Positions 46,748 through 56,454 of a stretch of 64,000 nt of DNA are shown in pieces; position 1 is the stretch's first letter, and the number at the start of each line of letters is the position of its first letter. The notes under the pieces are model-generated. The model was given only the letters and a program-made list of their open reading frames with translations, did no database searches and was not told the DNA's origin. Both the position numbers and the translations under genes were made by a program. Source of the DNA: Pelobium manganitolerans (GTDB lineage Bacteria; Bacteroidota; Bacteroidia; Sphingobacteriales; Sphingobacteriaceae); assembly GCF_003609575.1 (NCBI RefSeq), contig NZ_MBTA01000029.1, positions 163,117 to 227,116 of the forward strand, read 5' to 3'.

Positions 46748-49252
46748 CTAGCTCCCAATTCTTGCCACCGTTTCTTCAACCGCCTTTACTTGCTCGTCAA
46801 ATTTGGCTTTTACCTCGGCAGGTGCATTGTCCCTATCGTCTTTTTTTACCTGCAAAACATTGGCTAACATGGCATTCACGTATTTATCAACGTTATAACG
46901 TTTAAACTGTTTCGCCATCCGTTCCAGTTCTGCCAGGCCTTGCTTAACATATTCGGTGTTTTGCACGTTCATCAGTATGCTTGCCAAACCCGGAATTAGC
47001 TCAAACTGTTGTTGCGTGCCGGCGTCCATAAAAGATTGGTAAACGTAAGGAAATTCCGCATCGGCACCTTGCACGCCGTAAATGTTTACAATGGCATTTA
47101 CCAAAGGTCCTTTGCTGTCTTTTTGTAGATTCACGGCAATGCCTTTTGCTTCGTCCATGTCCAAAGCTGCTATCGCCTCTAAAGCTGCGCCTTCCACCGC
47201 ATAGGACGGGTTTTTAACAGCCTCGCGGTATAATGGCAGGTATGTTTTATCTTGCAGGTTTGATAATGACGCTATAGCCGCCGCTTTAACTAAAGTGTTG
47301 CTGCTATTTTTAGCCAAATCTAAAATCACGGGCAAAACCTGTTGTTTCACCTCAGCATCTACCAATTTTAAATTGTGTATGGCTTCAATCTGCAAGCCGG
47401 GATAAGCATCTTTTAACGCTGCAATCAAAATAGCACGTGCGGTTTTGCTTTTACCATCGGCTATAGCTGCGTTAATGGCCTCTAAACGATCTACATACAA
47501 AGGCGCATTTTTGTACTGAAACTCGTATTCGGCCATAGTTTTTGCATCCGTCTTCTCCATCAGCAAAATTTTATCGGCATCTACGTTTACCAAATCTGGC
47601 TTGGCATTTAGCTTAAAGCTGATGGAATCCGCCTTCGCATTCATCCAAATTTGCTTGCGCGATACTTTTCCGCCCTCGTAAACATCAATTTTGATGGGTA
47701 AAATGAAGGCATCGCTATCTTGCAATTGCTTAAGATAAACCGTTTGCGTTTTGCTTTGCGCGTCCCATTTATAGCTGATATCCATTAACGGATGGCCCGC
47801 CCTAAAATACCACTGGTTAAAAAACCAGTTTAAATCTTTTCCGCTCACTTGTTCAAAAGCCAGGCGCAACTGATGAGCCTCACCCGTACCTAAGGCATTA
47901 GCCGTCAGATACAGGTTCAATCCTTTGAAAAAAGCATCCTCGCCCAAATAATTGCGTAACATATTTAAAATACGTCCGCCTTTTTGGTAGCTCACCACAT
48001 CAAACATGTCTTCTTTATCGGCATAATAAAAACGTACCAAAGGTTTGTTTTTAGCATCGGGCGATAACAAATAAGATCGCATCGACTCGTAATTGTGCTT
48101 GTCTCCGGCATCTTTACCTTTGTCATGCTCTAGCCACAGGGTTTCGCTAAAATCAGCAAAAGACTCATTTACAGTCAAATTGCTCCAGCTTTCGGCGGTA
48201 ACATAATCGCCAAACCATTGGTGAAAAAGCTCGTGCGCAATCACCTCTTCGCCATTGCTTCCGTCTAAAAGCTCGCGCTTGGTTTGTTGCACAAAAGAGC
48301 CATGTAAGGTTGCGGTAGTGTTTTCCATGGCACCACTCACGTAATCGCGCACTACAATTTGGGCATATTTATTCCAAGGATAAGCTATGCCCAACTTGTC
48401 GGCAAAAAAATCAATCATTGCCGGTGTTTTACCAAAAATATCTTTAGCGTAAGGCGCGTAGGCCGGTTCCAGATAATAATCTACCGGGATGTTTTTGTAT
48501 TTGTCTTTATAAACTTTAAAATCGCCAACGGCCATCATAAACAAATAAGGCGCGTGCGGTTTATCCATTTTCCAGGTATCTGTGCGGGTGCCGTTATTGT
48601 TGCTGCGTTGGCTAACTAAGGCACCGTTAGATAAGGTAACGTATTTTGCAGGCACCGTCATGCTGATTTCTTGCGTGGTTTTTTGGTTGGTTTTATCAAT
48701 AGTGGGGAACCAAACCGAAGAACTTTCTGTTTCGCCCTGCGTCCATATTTGCACCGGCTTTCCGGCTACGCTACTGTCGGGATTTATAAAATACAAACCT
48801 TTGGCATCTGTTATGGCTGCGCTTCCTTTTACTTTAAGCTCATTAGGCTTTGCAGTGTAGGCAATGTAAACGGTGTACTTTTCGGCTGCGGTATAGGTTT
48901 TTCCCAATTTAATTTTAAGCTGCAAACTGTCATAACTGTACTTTAACGGACTGTTAAGGTTGCCGTTAACTATCGATACGTTTTTAATATCCATGCCCTT
49001 GGCATCCAAGGTAAGTGAATCTGTTGCGTAAAAATGCGGTTGCAGCGTTATCCAAGCTTTACCATGTAGGTAGGCTTTCTGGTAATCAAAACTCACGTCT
49101 AATTTAGTATGCACCAAATCATTAATCTTTTCTGCCGTGGCACGGTAAATTGCTAACTGAGAATCTTTAGCCGCAATTTCGCTTTGCGCGGATACAGTAG
49201 CAAAAGAAAATAACAGGCCAACAAATGCCAAAGCAGATTTTAAACGGGACAT
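46748..49252 (-). CDS. M1-family aminopeptidase
   Basis: 834 aa with signal peptide (ALAFVGLLFSFATVSAQS). Zinc site HELFH near residues 340-344 with the third ligand in NESFADF about 20 residues later; GAMEN exopeptidase motif (YVSGAMENTTAT). A C-terminal HEAT-like region follows (residues about 560-834). Periplasmic or secreted aminopeptidase. Confidence 0.94.
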   Translation of the reverse strand: MSRLKSALAFVGLLFSFATVSAQSEIAAKDSQLAIYRATAEKINDLVHTKLDVSFDYQKAYLHGKAWITLQPHFYATDSLTLDAKGMDIKNVSIVNGNLNSPLKYSYDSLQLKIKLGKTYTAAEKYTVYIAYTAKPNELKVKGSAAITDAKGLYFINPDSSVAGKPVQIWTQGETESSSVWFPTIDKTNQKTTQEISMTVPAKYVTLSNGALVSQRSNNNGTRTDTWKMDKPHAPYLFMMAVGDFKVYKDKYKNIPVDYYLEPAYAPYAKDIFGKTPAMIDFFADKLGIAYPWNKYAQIVVRDYVSGAMENTTATLHGSFVQQTKRELLDGSNGEEVIAHELFHQWFGDYVTAESWSNLTVNESFADFSETLWLEHDKGKDAGDKHNYESMRSYLLSPDAKNKPLVRFYYADKEDMFDVVSYQKGGRILNMLRNYLGEDAFFKGLNLYLTANALGTGEAHQLRLAFEQVSGKDLNWFFNQWYFRAGHPLMDISYKWDAQSKTQTVYLKQLQDSDAFILPIKIDVYEGGKVSRKQIWMNAKADSISFKLNAKPDLVNVDADKILLMEKTDAKTMAEYEFQYKNAPLYVDRLEAINAAIADGKSKTARAILIAALKDAYPGLQIEAIHNLKLVDAEVKQQVLPVILDLAKNSSNTLVKAAAIASLSNLQDKTYLPLYREAVKNPSYAVEGAALEAIAALDMDEAKGIAVNLQKDSKGPLVNAIVNIYGVQGADAEFPYVYQSFMDAGTQQQFELIPGLASILMNVQNTEYVKQGLAELERMAKQFKRYNVDKYVNAMLANVLQVKKDDRDNAPAEVKAKFDEQVKAVEETVARIGS

Positions 49253-49492
49253 AAAGGATGTTTTTATTGCATTAAACTTTGATACAAAGTAGTGTAAAAT
49301 TGTGCGATATCATTAAATTTATCAATTAAAAATTCTGATACAATAAAACCAACGTGTTAACCATCAAGCGTTTTTTATTTACAAACCTTACGCAAAACTC
49401 ACCCCCCGCTTTATTCCCAGCTATTTTTAAAAATATCTTATTTAATTTTTTAATTGTCACAACAACACTTACATTTACGCAACAAATAAATT

Positions 49493-50188
49493 ATGTCTCA
49501 AACCTCAAAATACATTAGGCCTTTAGTAGCGGTAGATTGCCTTATTTTCGGTTTCGAAAATCAGACACTTAAAGTATTGCTTATCAAAAGAAAACTGCAG
49601 CCTTACCAAAATGAGTGGAGCTTGATGGGTGGCTTCTTAAAAGATAAAGAATCTGCAGATGAGGCCGCCTCCCGTGTTTTAAAAGAGCTTACCGGCTTAG
49701 AGGGGATTTTTATGGAGCAGATTGCCACATTCAGCAAATTTGACCGCGACCCTGCCGAGCGTACCATCAGCATCGTTTACTCCAGCTTAATTGATATTAG
49801 TAAATTTGAGGCACAGCTGAACCACGCTTATGAGGCACACTGGTTCAAAGTTGATGAAATTCCGGCCTTAATTTTCGACCATGAAGAGATGGTTGCCGTT
49901 GGCCGGGATTATCTGAAGAAAAAAGCCGCTTTACAGCCGATATTATTTGAGCTGTTAGGCGAGAAATTCACCATCCCACAAATCCAACAGCTTTACGAAG
50001 AAGTTTTTGAATCCAGTTTTGACAAACGCAACTTTAGCCGAAAACTTTTAGGCAGCAAGCTTTTGCACAAACTGAACGAAAAAGATAAAAGCGGCTCAAA
50101 AAAAGGCGCTTTTTATTACGAATTAGATAAACAAACCAATCATTATAATTTCAATACGCTTTTAACGCTGGCTTACAGCCAGCTCTAA
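49493..50188 (+). CDS. araR: Nudix-type transcriptional regulator of arabinose use (AraR)
   Basis: 231 aa: N-terminal Nudix fold (residues about 10-140) and C-terminal winged helix (NrtR-like, FTIPQIQQLYEEVF...FDKRNFSRKLL). The Nudix box is degenerate: GFLKDKESADEAASRVLKEL has RV instead of RE and L instead of the second E, so catalysis is unlikely and the domain is probably a ligand sensor. In Bacteroides thetaiotaomicron the homologous AraR binds L-arabinose and controls ara genes; the araB-D-A genes follow directly here. 11 nt before araB. Confidence 0.85.
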   Translation: MSQTSKYIRPLVAVDCLIFGFENQTLKVLLIKRKLQPYQNEWSLMGGFLKDKESADEAASRVLKELTGLEGIFMEQIATFSKFDRDPAERTISIVYSSLIDISKFEAQLNHAYEAHWFKVDEIPALIFDHEEMVAVGRDYLKKKAALQPILFELLGEKFTIPQIQQLYEEVFESSFDKRNFSRKLLGSKLLHKLNEKDKSGSKKGAFYYELDKQTNHYNFNTLLTLAYSQL

Positions 50189-50199
50189 AAACACCAAAA

Positions 50200-51873
50200 A
50201 TGGCAGACAAAAAATATGTAATCGGGGTAGATTACGGTTCAGATTCGGTACGTTCTGTAATTGTGGACAGCGCCAACGGCGAGGAAATTTCATCGGCCGT
50301 ATTTTATTATCCGCGCTGGAAAGCCGGTAAATATTGCGACCCGTCTCAAAGCCAATTCCGTCAGCATCCCTTAGACTATACCGAAGGCTTAACAGAAACC
50401 ATCCGGCAAGCGGTGGCAAAAAGCCCCGAAGGCATCGCCGATAAAATTGTGGCCATCTCTATTGACACCACCGGATCAACCCCGGTTGCCGTAAATGAGC
50501 AAGGTGTGCCTTTGGCTTTACTGCCACAATTTGCAGAAAATCCCAACGCCATGTTTGTGCTTTGGAAAGACCATACCGGCGTGCAAGAAGCGGCAGAGAT
50601 AAACCAACACGCCACAAAATTCGACACCAATTATTTGGCTTATTGTGGCGGCATATACTCGTCGGAATGGTTTTGGGCTAAATTTTTACATATATTAAGA
50701 AGCGACGCCGCCGTTGCCGAAAACACCTACACTTGGGTTGAGCAATGCGATTGGTTGCCGTTTTTATTAACGGGAGGCAAAAATGCCAAAGATATTATGG
50801 CCAGCCGTTGCGCCGCGGGGCACAAAGCTTTATGGGCCGAAGAATTTGGCGGTTTGCCACCAGAAGAATTTTTCACTTCTTTAGACCCTATTTTAGCAGG
50901 CTACCGCGATAAATTATTTGCAGAAACTTATACATCAGACCAAAAAGTAGGCAACCTATCTGCCGAATGGGCAGAAAAATTAGGATTAAGCACTGACGTT
51001 GTGGTTGGTGTAGGTGCTTTTGATGCGCATTTTGGCGCCGTTGGCGGGCAGATTGAGCCTTATTACCTGAGTAAAGTAATGGGGACATCCACCTGCGATA
51101 TTTTAGTAGCACCAAACCAAGACATGCAGGGCAAATTGGTGGCAGGCATTTGCGGACAGGTAAATGGCTCGGTAATTCCCGGTATGGCTGGTTTAGAAGC
51201 GGGGCAATCTGCCTTCGGCGATGCCTATGCTTGGTTTAAAAACTTGCTATTATGGCCTATCCGTAACATCGTGGCCGAAAACCCAAATGCTGAAACAGAT
51301 GCTTTGCTAAATAAAATTGAAGAACAGCTGATTCCGGTTCTGGCAAAAAAAGCAGACCAACTCCCTTTAACAGAAAAAGACGAATACGCCATTGATTGGT
51401 TAAACGGCCGCCGTACACCAAACGCCAACCAGATGTTAAAAGGCGCGTTTTTCGGGTTGGATTTAGGAACCGATGCTGTAAAAATGTTTAAAGCTTTGGT
51501 AGAGGCCACCTGTTTTGGAGCTAAAAAGATTGTTGATCAGTTTATCCAGCAGGGCGTACAAGTAGAAGGTTTAATTGGTTTGGGAGGCGTGGCAAAAAAA
51601 TCCCCTTACATTATGCAAATGATGGCCGATGTGATGAACAGGCCTATCAAAATCCATAAATCAGAACAAACTTGCGCCATAGGCGCGGCCATGTTTGCCG
51701 CTACCGTCGCCGGAATTTACCCAAAAGTAGAAGACGCAATGAAAGCTATGGGCCAAGGTTTTGATGCAGAATACCATCCAAACCCCGAAAAAGCAAAAAT
51801 ATATGCCAAGCGTTATCAAACCTACGTGCAGGCCGGGGCATTCATTGAAGAACATTTAACTTTTCAAAAATAA
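50200..51873 (+). CDS. araB: Ribulokinase
   Basis: 557 aa FGGY-family kinase; phosphorylates L-ribulose to L-ribulose 5-phosphate. N-terminal VIGVDYGSDSVRSVIVD phosphate-binding motif, SIDTTGSTPVAV, and C-terminal GLGGVAKKSPYIMQMMADV ATP-binding segment. Directly followed by araD (ends and starts abut). Confidence 0.95.
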   Translation: MADKKYVIGVDYGSDSVRSVIVDSANGEEISSAVFYYPRWKAGKYCDPSQSQFRQHPLDYTEGLTETIRQAVAKSPEGIADKIVAISIDTTGSTPVAVNEQGVPLALLPQFAENPNAMFVLWKDHTGVQEAAEINQHATKFDTNYLAYCGGIYSSEWFWAKFLHILRSDAAVAENTYTWVEQCDWLPFLLTGGKNAKDIMASRCAAGHKALWAEEFGGLPPEEFFTSLDPILAGYRDKLFAETYTSDQKVGNLSAEWAEKLGLSTDVVVGVGAFDAHFGAVGGQIEPYYLSKVMGTSTCDILVAPNQDMQGKLVAGICGQVNGSVIPGMAGLEAGQSAFGDAYAWFKNLLLWPIRNIVAENPNAETDALLNKIEEQLIPVLAKKADQLPLTEKDEYAIDWLNGRRTPNANQMLKGAFFGLDLGTDAVKMFKALVEATCFGAKKIVDQFIQQGVQVEGLIGLGGVAKKSPYIMQMMADVMNRPIKIHKSEQTCAIGAAMFAATVAGIYPKVEDAMKAMGQGFDAEYHPNPEKAKIYAKRYQTYVQAGAFIEEHLTFQK

Positions 51874-52569
51874 ATGAACTATAAAGACATAAGAGAAGAG
51901 GCTTACGAAGCCAATATGCAACTGCCAAAATTGGGCTTGGTTTTATTTACGTTTGGAAATGTAAGCGCGGTGGACCGCAATAAAGGCGTTTTTGCCATTA
52001 AACCTAGTGGTGTACCTTACGAAGAACTCTCGCCAGAAAAAATGGTGATTGTAGATTTTGACGCCAATACCGTTGAAGGCAACTTACGTCCATCATCAGA
52101 CACTAAAACACACGCCGTTTTATATAAACATTGGGATAGCATAGGTGGCATTGTACATACGCATAGCACCTACGGAACGGCTTGGGCGCAAAGCTTAAGA
52201 GCGATCCCGATTTACGGGACCACCCATGCCGACCATCTTACCGTTGATATCCCTTGTGCGCCACCAATGGAAGACAGCATGATCAAAGGAAATTACGAAT
52301 ATGAAACCGGTTTCCAGATTATGAACCATTTAAAAGCTGAAAACTTAAGCTATAAAGAAGTCGAGATGATTTTAGTGGGTAACCACGCGCCTTTTACCTG
52401 GGGAAAAACAGCGGCCAAAGCGGTTTACAACAGCGCCGTTTTAGAAACCTGCGCACAAATGGCTTTACTTACCGAGCAGATTGAAGGTAAAGTGGCACGC
52501 ATGAAAGACTCACTTATCCGTAAACACTGGGAAAGAAAGCATGGCGAGGGAGCCTATTATGGGCAATAG
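51874..52569 (+). CDS. araD: L-ribulose-5-phosphate 4-epimerase
   Basis: 231 aa class II aldolase-type zinc enzyme; makes D-xylulose 5-phosphate. Metal ligands in IVHTHSTYGTAWAQ near residue 95, plus GNHAPFTWG near residue 170. Starts on the nucleotide after the araB stop. Confidence 0.96.
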   Translation: MNYKDIREEAYEANMQLPKLGLVLFTFGNVSAVDRNKGVFAIKPSGVPYEELSPEKMVIVDFDANTVEGNLRPSSDTKTHAVLYKHWDSIGGIVHTHSTYGTAWAQSLRAIPIYGTTHADHLTVDIPCAPPMEDSMIKGNYEYETGFQIMNHLKAENLSYKEVEMILVGNHAPFTWGKTAAKAVYNSAVLETCAQMALLTEQIEGKVARMKDSLIRKHWERKHGEGAYYGQ

Positions 52570-52639
52570 TCAATTTTGAATGAGTGAAGGAGAGAATGGT
52601 GAATAGATTTAAAAACAACAATATTAGACAGATAACATA
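52570..52639. repeat. Purine-rich spacer between araD and araA
   Basis: GAGTGAAGGAGAGAATGGTGAATAG-like sequence, the same low-complexity style as other intergenic spacers in this window. No promoter element seen, so araA is probably cotranscribed. Confidence 0.35.
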
Positions 52640-54130
52640 ATGAACAATTTAAAACATTTAGAGGTTTGGTTCCTTACCGGTACGCAAAACTTATACGGCG
52701 ATGAAACTTTAAAGCAAGTGACCGCGCACTCGCAAGAAGTAGCTAAATTTTTAGACCAAGCGCCAAACATCCCCGTTAAGGTGGTTTTTAAACCTATTTT
52801 AAAATCATCCGACGAGATTTACGACACCATCGCGCAAGCAAACGTGGCCGAAAACTGTATCGGTATCATCACTTGGATGCACACCTTCTCGCCGGCCAAA
52901 ATGTGGATCAGAGGTTTGGGCATCCTTAAAAAACCGATGTTGCACCTGCACACGCAATTTAATCGCGACATCCCTTGGAGCACGATTGACATGGATTTCA
53001 TGAACCTAAACCAAAGCGCACATGGCGACCGCGAGTTTGGCTTTATGGTTTCGCGGATGCGTATAGAGCGTAAGGTTGTGGTTGGTTTTTGGCAAGATGA
53101 GCAGGTTTTAGAAGAGATTAACGTTTGGACACGCGCCGCAGCCGGATGGCACGATTGGCAAGGTGCTAAATTTGTGCGCATAGGCGATAACATGCGTTTT
53201 GTTGCAGTTACCGAAGGTGATAAAGTGGAAGCTGAACTTAAGTTTGGTTTCTCTGTGAATACCCACGGCGTTGGCGATGTGGTTGCTGTAATAAACAGCA
53301 TTGCACAGGCAGATGTTGATGCTTTAGTAAAAGAATACGAAGACAGCTATGTGTTGGCTTCAGAATTATTGGCCGGTGGCGCAAAAAGAGAGTCGGTAGT
53401 AGAAGCTGCACGTATTGAGCTGGGTATTAAAAAATTCCTGGTAGATGGAGGCTATAAAGGCTTTACAGATACTTTTGAGGATTTACATGGAATGGTGCAA
53501 TTACCGGGCATCGCATCGCAACGTTTAATGCAACAAGGTTTTGGTTTTGCCGGTGAAGGCGACTGGAAAACCGCAGCCTTACTTAGAGCTTGTAAAGTAA
53601 TGTCGACTGGTTTAGAAGGTGGAACTGCCTTTATGGAAGATTACACCTACCATTTTGACCCACAAAATCCGATGGTTTTAGGTTCGCATATGTTAGAGAT
53701 AGACGCTTCTTTAGCTAAAGGAAAAGCTAATTTAGAGGTACATGAGTTGGGTATTGGCGGTAAAGCAGACCCTGCACGTTTGGTATTTAACGTTGCTGGC
53801 GGAAACGCGCTGAACGCTTCTTTGGTAGATATGGGCAACCGTTTTAGGTTAATTGTTAACGAAGTGGAGGCCGTTGAAGTAGAAAACGAACTTCCGAAAC
53901 TTCCGGTGGCACGCGTACTTTGGAAACCTCTGCCCGATATGAAAACCGGTTGCACTGCTTGGATTTACGCGGGTGGCGCGCACCATACCGTTTACAGCCA
54001 ATGTTTAACTACCGATTATTTTAGAGATTTTGCTAAAATGGCGGGTATCGAGCTAGTCACTATAGACGCAACTACAGAAATTAACCAGTTCCAAAAAGAG
54101 TTAAAATGGAGCGAGATTGCTTATAAATAA
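52640..54130 (+). CDS. araA: L-arabinose isomerase
   Basis: 496 aa; converts L-arabinose to L-ribulose. Canonical [17 protein letters not shown] start, [13 protein letters not shown], Mn-binding region [10 protein letters not shown] and DYTYHFDP. Last gene of araR-B-D-A; no transporter gene is in the window. A terminator follows. Confidence 0.97.
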   Translation: MNNLKHLEVWFLTGTQNLYGDETLKQVTAHSQEVAKFLDQAPNIPVKVVFKPILKSSDEIYDTIAQANVAENCIGIITWMHTFSPAKMWIRGLGILKKPMLHLHTQFNRDIPWSTIDMDFMNLNQSAHGDREFGFMVSRMRIERKVVVGFWQDEQVLEEINVWTRAAAGWHDWQGAKFVRIGDNMRFVAVTEGDKVEAELKFGFSVNTHGVGDVVAVINSIAQADVDALVKEYEDSYVLASELLAGGAKRESVVEAARIELGIKKFLVDGGYKGFTDTFEDLHGMVQLPGIASQRLMQQGFGFAGEGDWKTAALLRACKVMSTGLEGGTAFMEDYTYHFDPQNPMVLGSHMLEIDASLAKGKANLEVHELGIGGKADPARLVFNVAGGNALNASLVDMGNRFRLIVNEVEAVEVENELPKLPVARVLWKPLPDMKTGCTAWIYAGGAHHTVYSQCLTTDYFRDFAKMAGIELVTIDATTEINQFQKELKWSEIAYK

Positions 54131-54153
54131 TTTTATAGCTAACGCTATTAAAG

Positions 54154-54187
54154 GCTCCTGAACGCGATGTGTCCAGGAGCTTTTTTT
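54154..54187 (+). terminator. Terminator of the ara operon
   Basis: Stem GCTCCTG/CAGGAGC with 13-nt loop and seven T. Confidence 0.85.
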
Positions 54188-54196
54188 GTGCTGGAA

Positions 54197-54262
54197 TATC
54201 TATCTTTTATAAACTTATTATAGGGACTTTATAGGGGTGTTCTAGAGACTTTATAGGGAAAA
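54197..54262. repeat. 11-bp-phased direct-repeat array (TATAGGG units)
   Basis: TATAGGG occurs at 54219, 54230 and 54252, with the related TCTAGAG at 54241, so four units at exactly 11-bp spacing. Weaker units TATAAAC (54208) and TATCTAT (54197) extend it upstream. Three of the seven-mers are followed by ACTT or similar. Seven-bp direct repeats every 11 bp are the layout bound by OmpR/PhoB-type regulators. It lies about 120 bp before the promoter of the cysteine-rich gene. Confidence 0.6.
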
Positions 54263-54354
54263 ACTCGAATAATGCCCTTAATTTGTTAAAAGCATAATAT
54301 ATGGGGCGCTTAAATCTCTTTTGGTTTATATAGCCTAATGTTACAATCCACAAC

Positions 54355-54384
54355 TTTGTTTTATAAAGCTATCTGCTATATTTG
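54355..54384 (+). promoter_or_regulatory. Promoter (TTTG -33, TATATTTG -7) of the cysteine-rich gene
   Basis: TTTG at 54355-54358, 18-nt spacer, TATATTTG at 54377-54384; the best full Bacteroidota promoter in the window. It ends 5 nt before GTG 54390. Confidence 0.65.
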
Positions 54385-54389
54385 TGAAC

Positions 54390-54749
54390 GTGAAAATCAT
54401 CAAAACCATATTCGCCAGCCTGTTGATATTAAGTATCGCTGCAAACAGCTTTGGTTTTGAACATTTTTTACCTAAAAACAAGATGGAGATAAATTGCAAC
54501 ATGACTTGTTGCGAGAAAGACCATCACGCTAAAAAGTCACAAGAAAAGCAAAGCCGCGATTGTTGCACCTCTAATTTTTGCAGCATGCCCTTTGGTTGTA
54601 GCTATTATGTGTTAAGCCGTTCAATTTTTTTAAAAAACCGCTATCACCAAATGGCAGTAAAACCAAGTGATAAAGCTGTTTATTTTGTATTAGATAAGTT
54701 TATAACCGATGTTTTTCAACCGCCAGAAACAGTTGATTATAATTGTTAG
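54390..54749 (+). CDS. Cysteine-rich exported hypothetical protein
   Basis: 119 aa from GTG 54390, placed there because the promoter element ends at 54384; the earlier GTG at 54384 overlaps that element. Signal peptide (KTIFASLLILSIAANSFG) followed by cysteine and histidine clusters (CNMTCCEKDHH, DCCTSNFC) and a C-terminal FQPPE. Layout resembles the HYC_CC_PP-type small proteins of Bacteroidota, often near metal-handling genes, but the HYC motif is absent, so assignment is open. Probably binds a thiophilic metal. Confidence 0.6.
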   Translation: MKIIKTIFASLLILSIAANSFGFEHFLPKNKMEINCNMTCCEKDHHAKKSQEKQSRDCCTSNFCSMPFGCSYYVLSRSIFLKNRYHQMAVKPSDKAVYFVLDKFITDVFQPPETVDYNC

Positions 54750-54806
54750 TCTGCCGGAAAACACGTTAAACAAATCATTTAAAAACAAAACATTAAAAAA
54801 ATAATC

Positions 54807-54944
54807 ATGAAAAAGTTAGCATTAAGCATATTCACCGCAGTAATTTTATTAGGTTCATCATCTGCATTTGCAGGTAACGGCGATGGTTGCTGCAAAAAAG
54901 ACGCTACTTGCTGCAAAGCGAAGCAAGAGTGCTGCAAAAAATAA
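54807..54944 (+). CDS. Small secreted Cys-Cys repeat protein (45 aa)
   Basis: Signal peptide (ATG 54807, MKKLALSIFTAVILLG then AFA) and a 23-residue mature peptide GNGDGCCKKDATCCKAKQ..CCKK with three CC pairs separated by 5-6 residues and many lysines. Looks like a periplasmic metal-binding or metal-sensing peptide. 57 nt behind the previous cysteine-rich gene, likely one transcript, with a strong terminator 20 nt later. Confidence 0.65.
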   Translation: MKKLALSIFTAVILLGSSSAFAGNGDGCCKKDATCCKAKQECCKK

Positions 54945-54963
54945 TCTGAGAAATTTAGATTAG

Positions 54964-55000
54964 AAAAATCCCCCGATTGATGAACTCGGGGGATTTTTTT
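54964..55000 (+). terminator. Terminator after the CC-repeat peptide gene
   Basis: Stem of at least 10 bp (AATCCCCCGA/TCGGGGGATT, extendable by A/T pairs), 9-nt loop, T-run; symmetric enough to act in both directions. Confidence 0.9.
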
Positions 55001-55153
55001 GTTGATGTTTAATGCAACCCCCTCCCACCACAAAAATTATCTTACCTTAGTCCAAAAGCTTTTGTTAAGTATCTTAATCCAGCATTCTTGGTTAACGTAA
55101 CCTAAATCAAAGGCGCAACGTAAAACAAAAACGCTCATCAAATAAAATCAAAC

Positions 55154-55888
55154 ATGCAAAGCACGTCATTAGACGATCAGCTTCAGCCTCAAAAAATCAT
55201 AATTACCGGCGCCAGCAGTGGCATCGGTTTTGAAGCTGCCATAGAACTATGCACCAAAGGCCACCAAGTTATCGCCATTGCGCGTTCTAAAGAAAAACTG
55301 CAAAATCTCAGAAAAATTTGTCTTGATCTTAACCCCGAGGCAGTGATTTTACCCGTAGTTTTCGACATTTTAAACGACGAGGAAACTGCGCTTGCCAACT
55401 TTGTGCAGCAACATTGGACTAAGTTTGATGTGCTGATTAACAATGCCGGCACGCTGATAAACAAAACATTTGACGAGTTGACCGAATTTGACATGGCCGA
55501 AATGTTCCAGAGCAACGTTTTAAGCCATTTTAGGATAATCAAAACGCTGAAACCGCTCTTACACCCTTCATCCCACATTGTGAATATTGGCTCTATGGGC
55601 GGTTTCCAGGGTAGCTCTAAATTCCCGGGCTTAGTGGCCTATTCAGCGAGTAAAGCGGCCCTGCATAATTTAACAGAGTGTTTGGCACAAGAATTTTTAG
55701 CAGACAAAATCAGCGTAAACTGCTTGGCATTGGGATCCGCACAAACGGAAATGCTAGAAAAAGCATTTCCGGGTTATCAATCGCCAGTAATGGCTTTTGA
55801 AATGGGCAAGTACATTGCAGATTTTGCCTTAACCGGCCACCGCCTTTTTAACGGCAAGATTTTGCCAGTAGCGGTAACCACGCCTTAA
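55154..55888 (+). CDS. Short-chain dehydrogenase/reductase
   Basis: 244 aa. ITGASSGIG near residue 16, NNAG near residue 97, catalytic YSASK near residue 175. Classical SDR; substrate unknown. Monocistronic by appearance. Confidence 0.9.
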   Translation: MQSTSLDDQLQPQKIIITGASSGIGFEAAIELCTKGHQVIAIARSKEKLQNLRKICLDLNPEAVILPVVFDILNDEETALANFVQQHWTKFDVLINNAGTLINKTFDELTEFDMAEMFQSNVLSHFRIIKTLKPLLHPSSHIVNIGSMGGFQGSSKFPGLVAYSASKAALHNLTECLAQEFLADKISVNCLALGSAQTEMLEKAFPGYQSPVMAFEMGKYIADFALTGHRLFNGKILPVAVTTP

Positions 55889-55953
55889 ATAAAGTTATTA
55901 TAGCTAGTAGCATACTAATTGCTTCATTAGCTAGAGAAACAGTTAAATTAAAA

Positions 55954-56445
55954 ATGAAAAAGATATTTTTATTCCTAACGGCGATAGCTGTGTTGAGTGC
56001 CTGCACCAACGATAGCAAACAGCGCGATAACGAAGTTGAACAAGCGGAAGTGCCAAATACATCCGCACAGCCCGCAACTTTGTTCGACGTGCCATGGTCC
56101 GCCGTGCTAGATTCGGCCTCGCAAAAAATACAGATGACACAAACCAAAGAAGTGAAAACCGAGGATTTAAATTTGGCTAATGTAACGGAATCTATAAACC
56201 GCAAATACCCCGAAATCACCATTACGCAGCCTCGGCAAAGCCATGACACCGTTTACGTGAGCATCCCTAACGCGCAATACCTAACACAGGGCGCGGGCAC
56301 GATGGGCGCCGAAATTTATTTGGCAGAAAGCACCTACTCTTTCACCCAAATTCCGGGCGTAACGTATGTGAACTTTGATTTTAAAACCGGCGACCATGCC
56401 TCACCGGGAACCTTTGACCGTACAAGTTTCGAGTTTAAGAAGTAA
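55954..56445 (+). CDS. Lipoprotein with possible GerMN-like domain
   Basis: 163 aa. Lipobox AVLSACTND. The C-terminal half (VYVSIPNAQYLTQGAGTMGAEIYLAESTYSFTQIPGVTYVNFDF, ending in HASPGTFDR) recalls the GerMN domain (sporulation/spore germination fold also found in Gram-negative lipoproteins). Assignment is by pattern only. 9 nt before the next gene. Confidence 0.55.
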   Translation: MKKIFLFLTAIAVLSACTNDSKQRDNEVEQAEVPNTSAQPATLFDVPWSAVLDSASQKIQMTQTKEVKTEDLNLANVTESINRKYPEITITQPRQSHDTVYVSIPNAQYLTQGAGTMGAEIYLAESTYSFTQIPGVTYVNFDFKTGDHASPGTFDRTSFEFKK

Positions 56446-56454
56446 GTACCCAAC

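Noticed and set aside
49276..49290. Inverted repeat ACTTTG-ATA-CAAAGT upstream of the M1 aminopeptidase
   Set aside because: Short arms; may simply reflect a promoter-like CAAAG/CTTTG element. Not enough to call an operator.
49422..49435. Palindrome TATTTTTAAAAATA upstream of araR as AraR operator
   Set aside because: Only A and T, so likely to occur by chance; no second copy in the operon.
54779..55033. Minus-strand 84-codon frame over the CC-repeat peptide
   Set aside because: Antisense to a better small gene with signal peptide and terminator.
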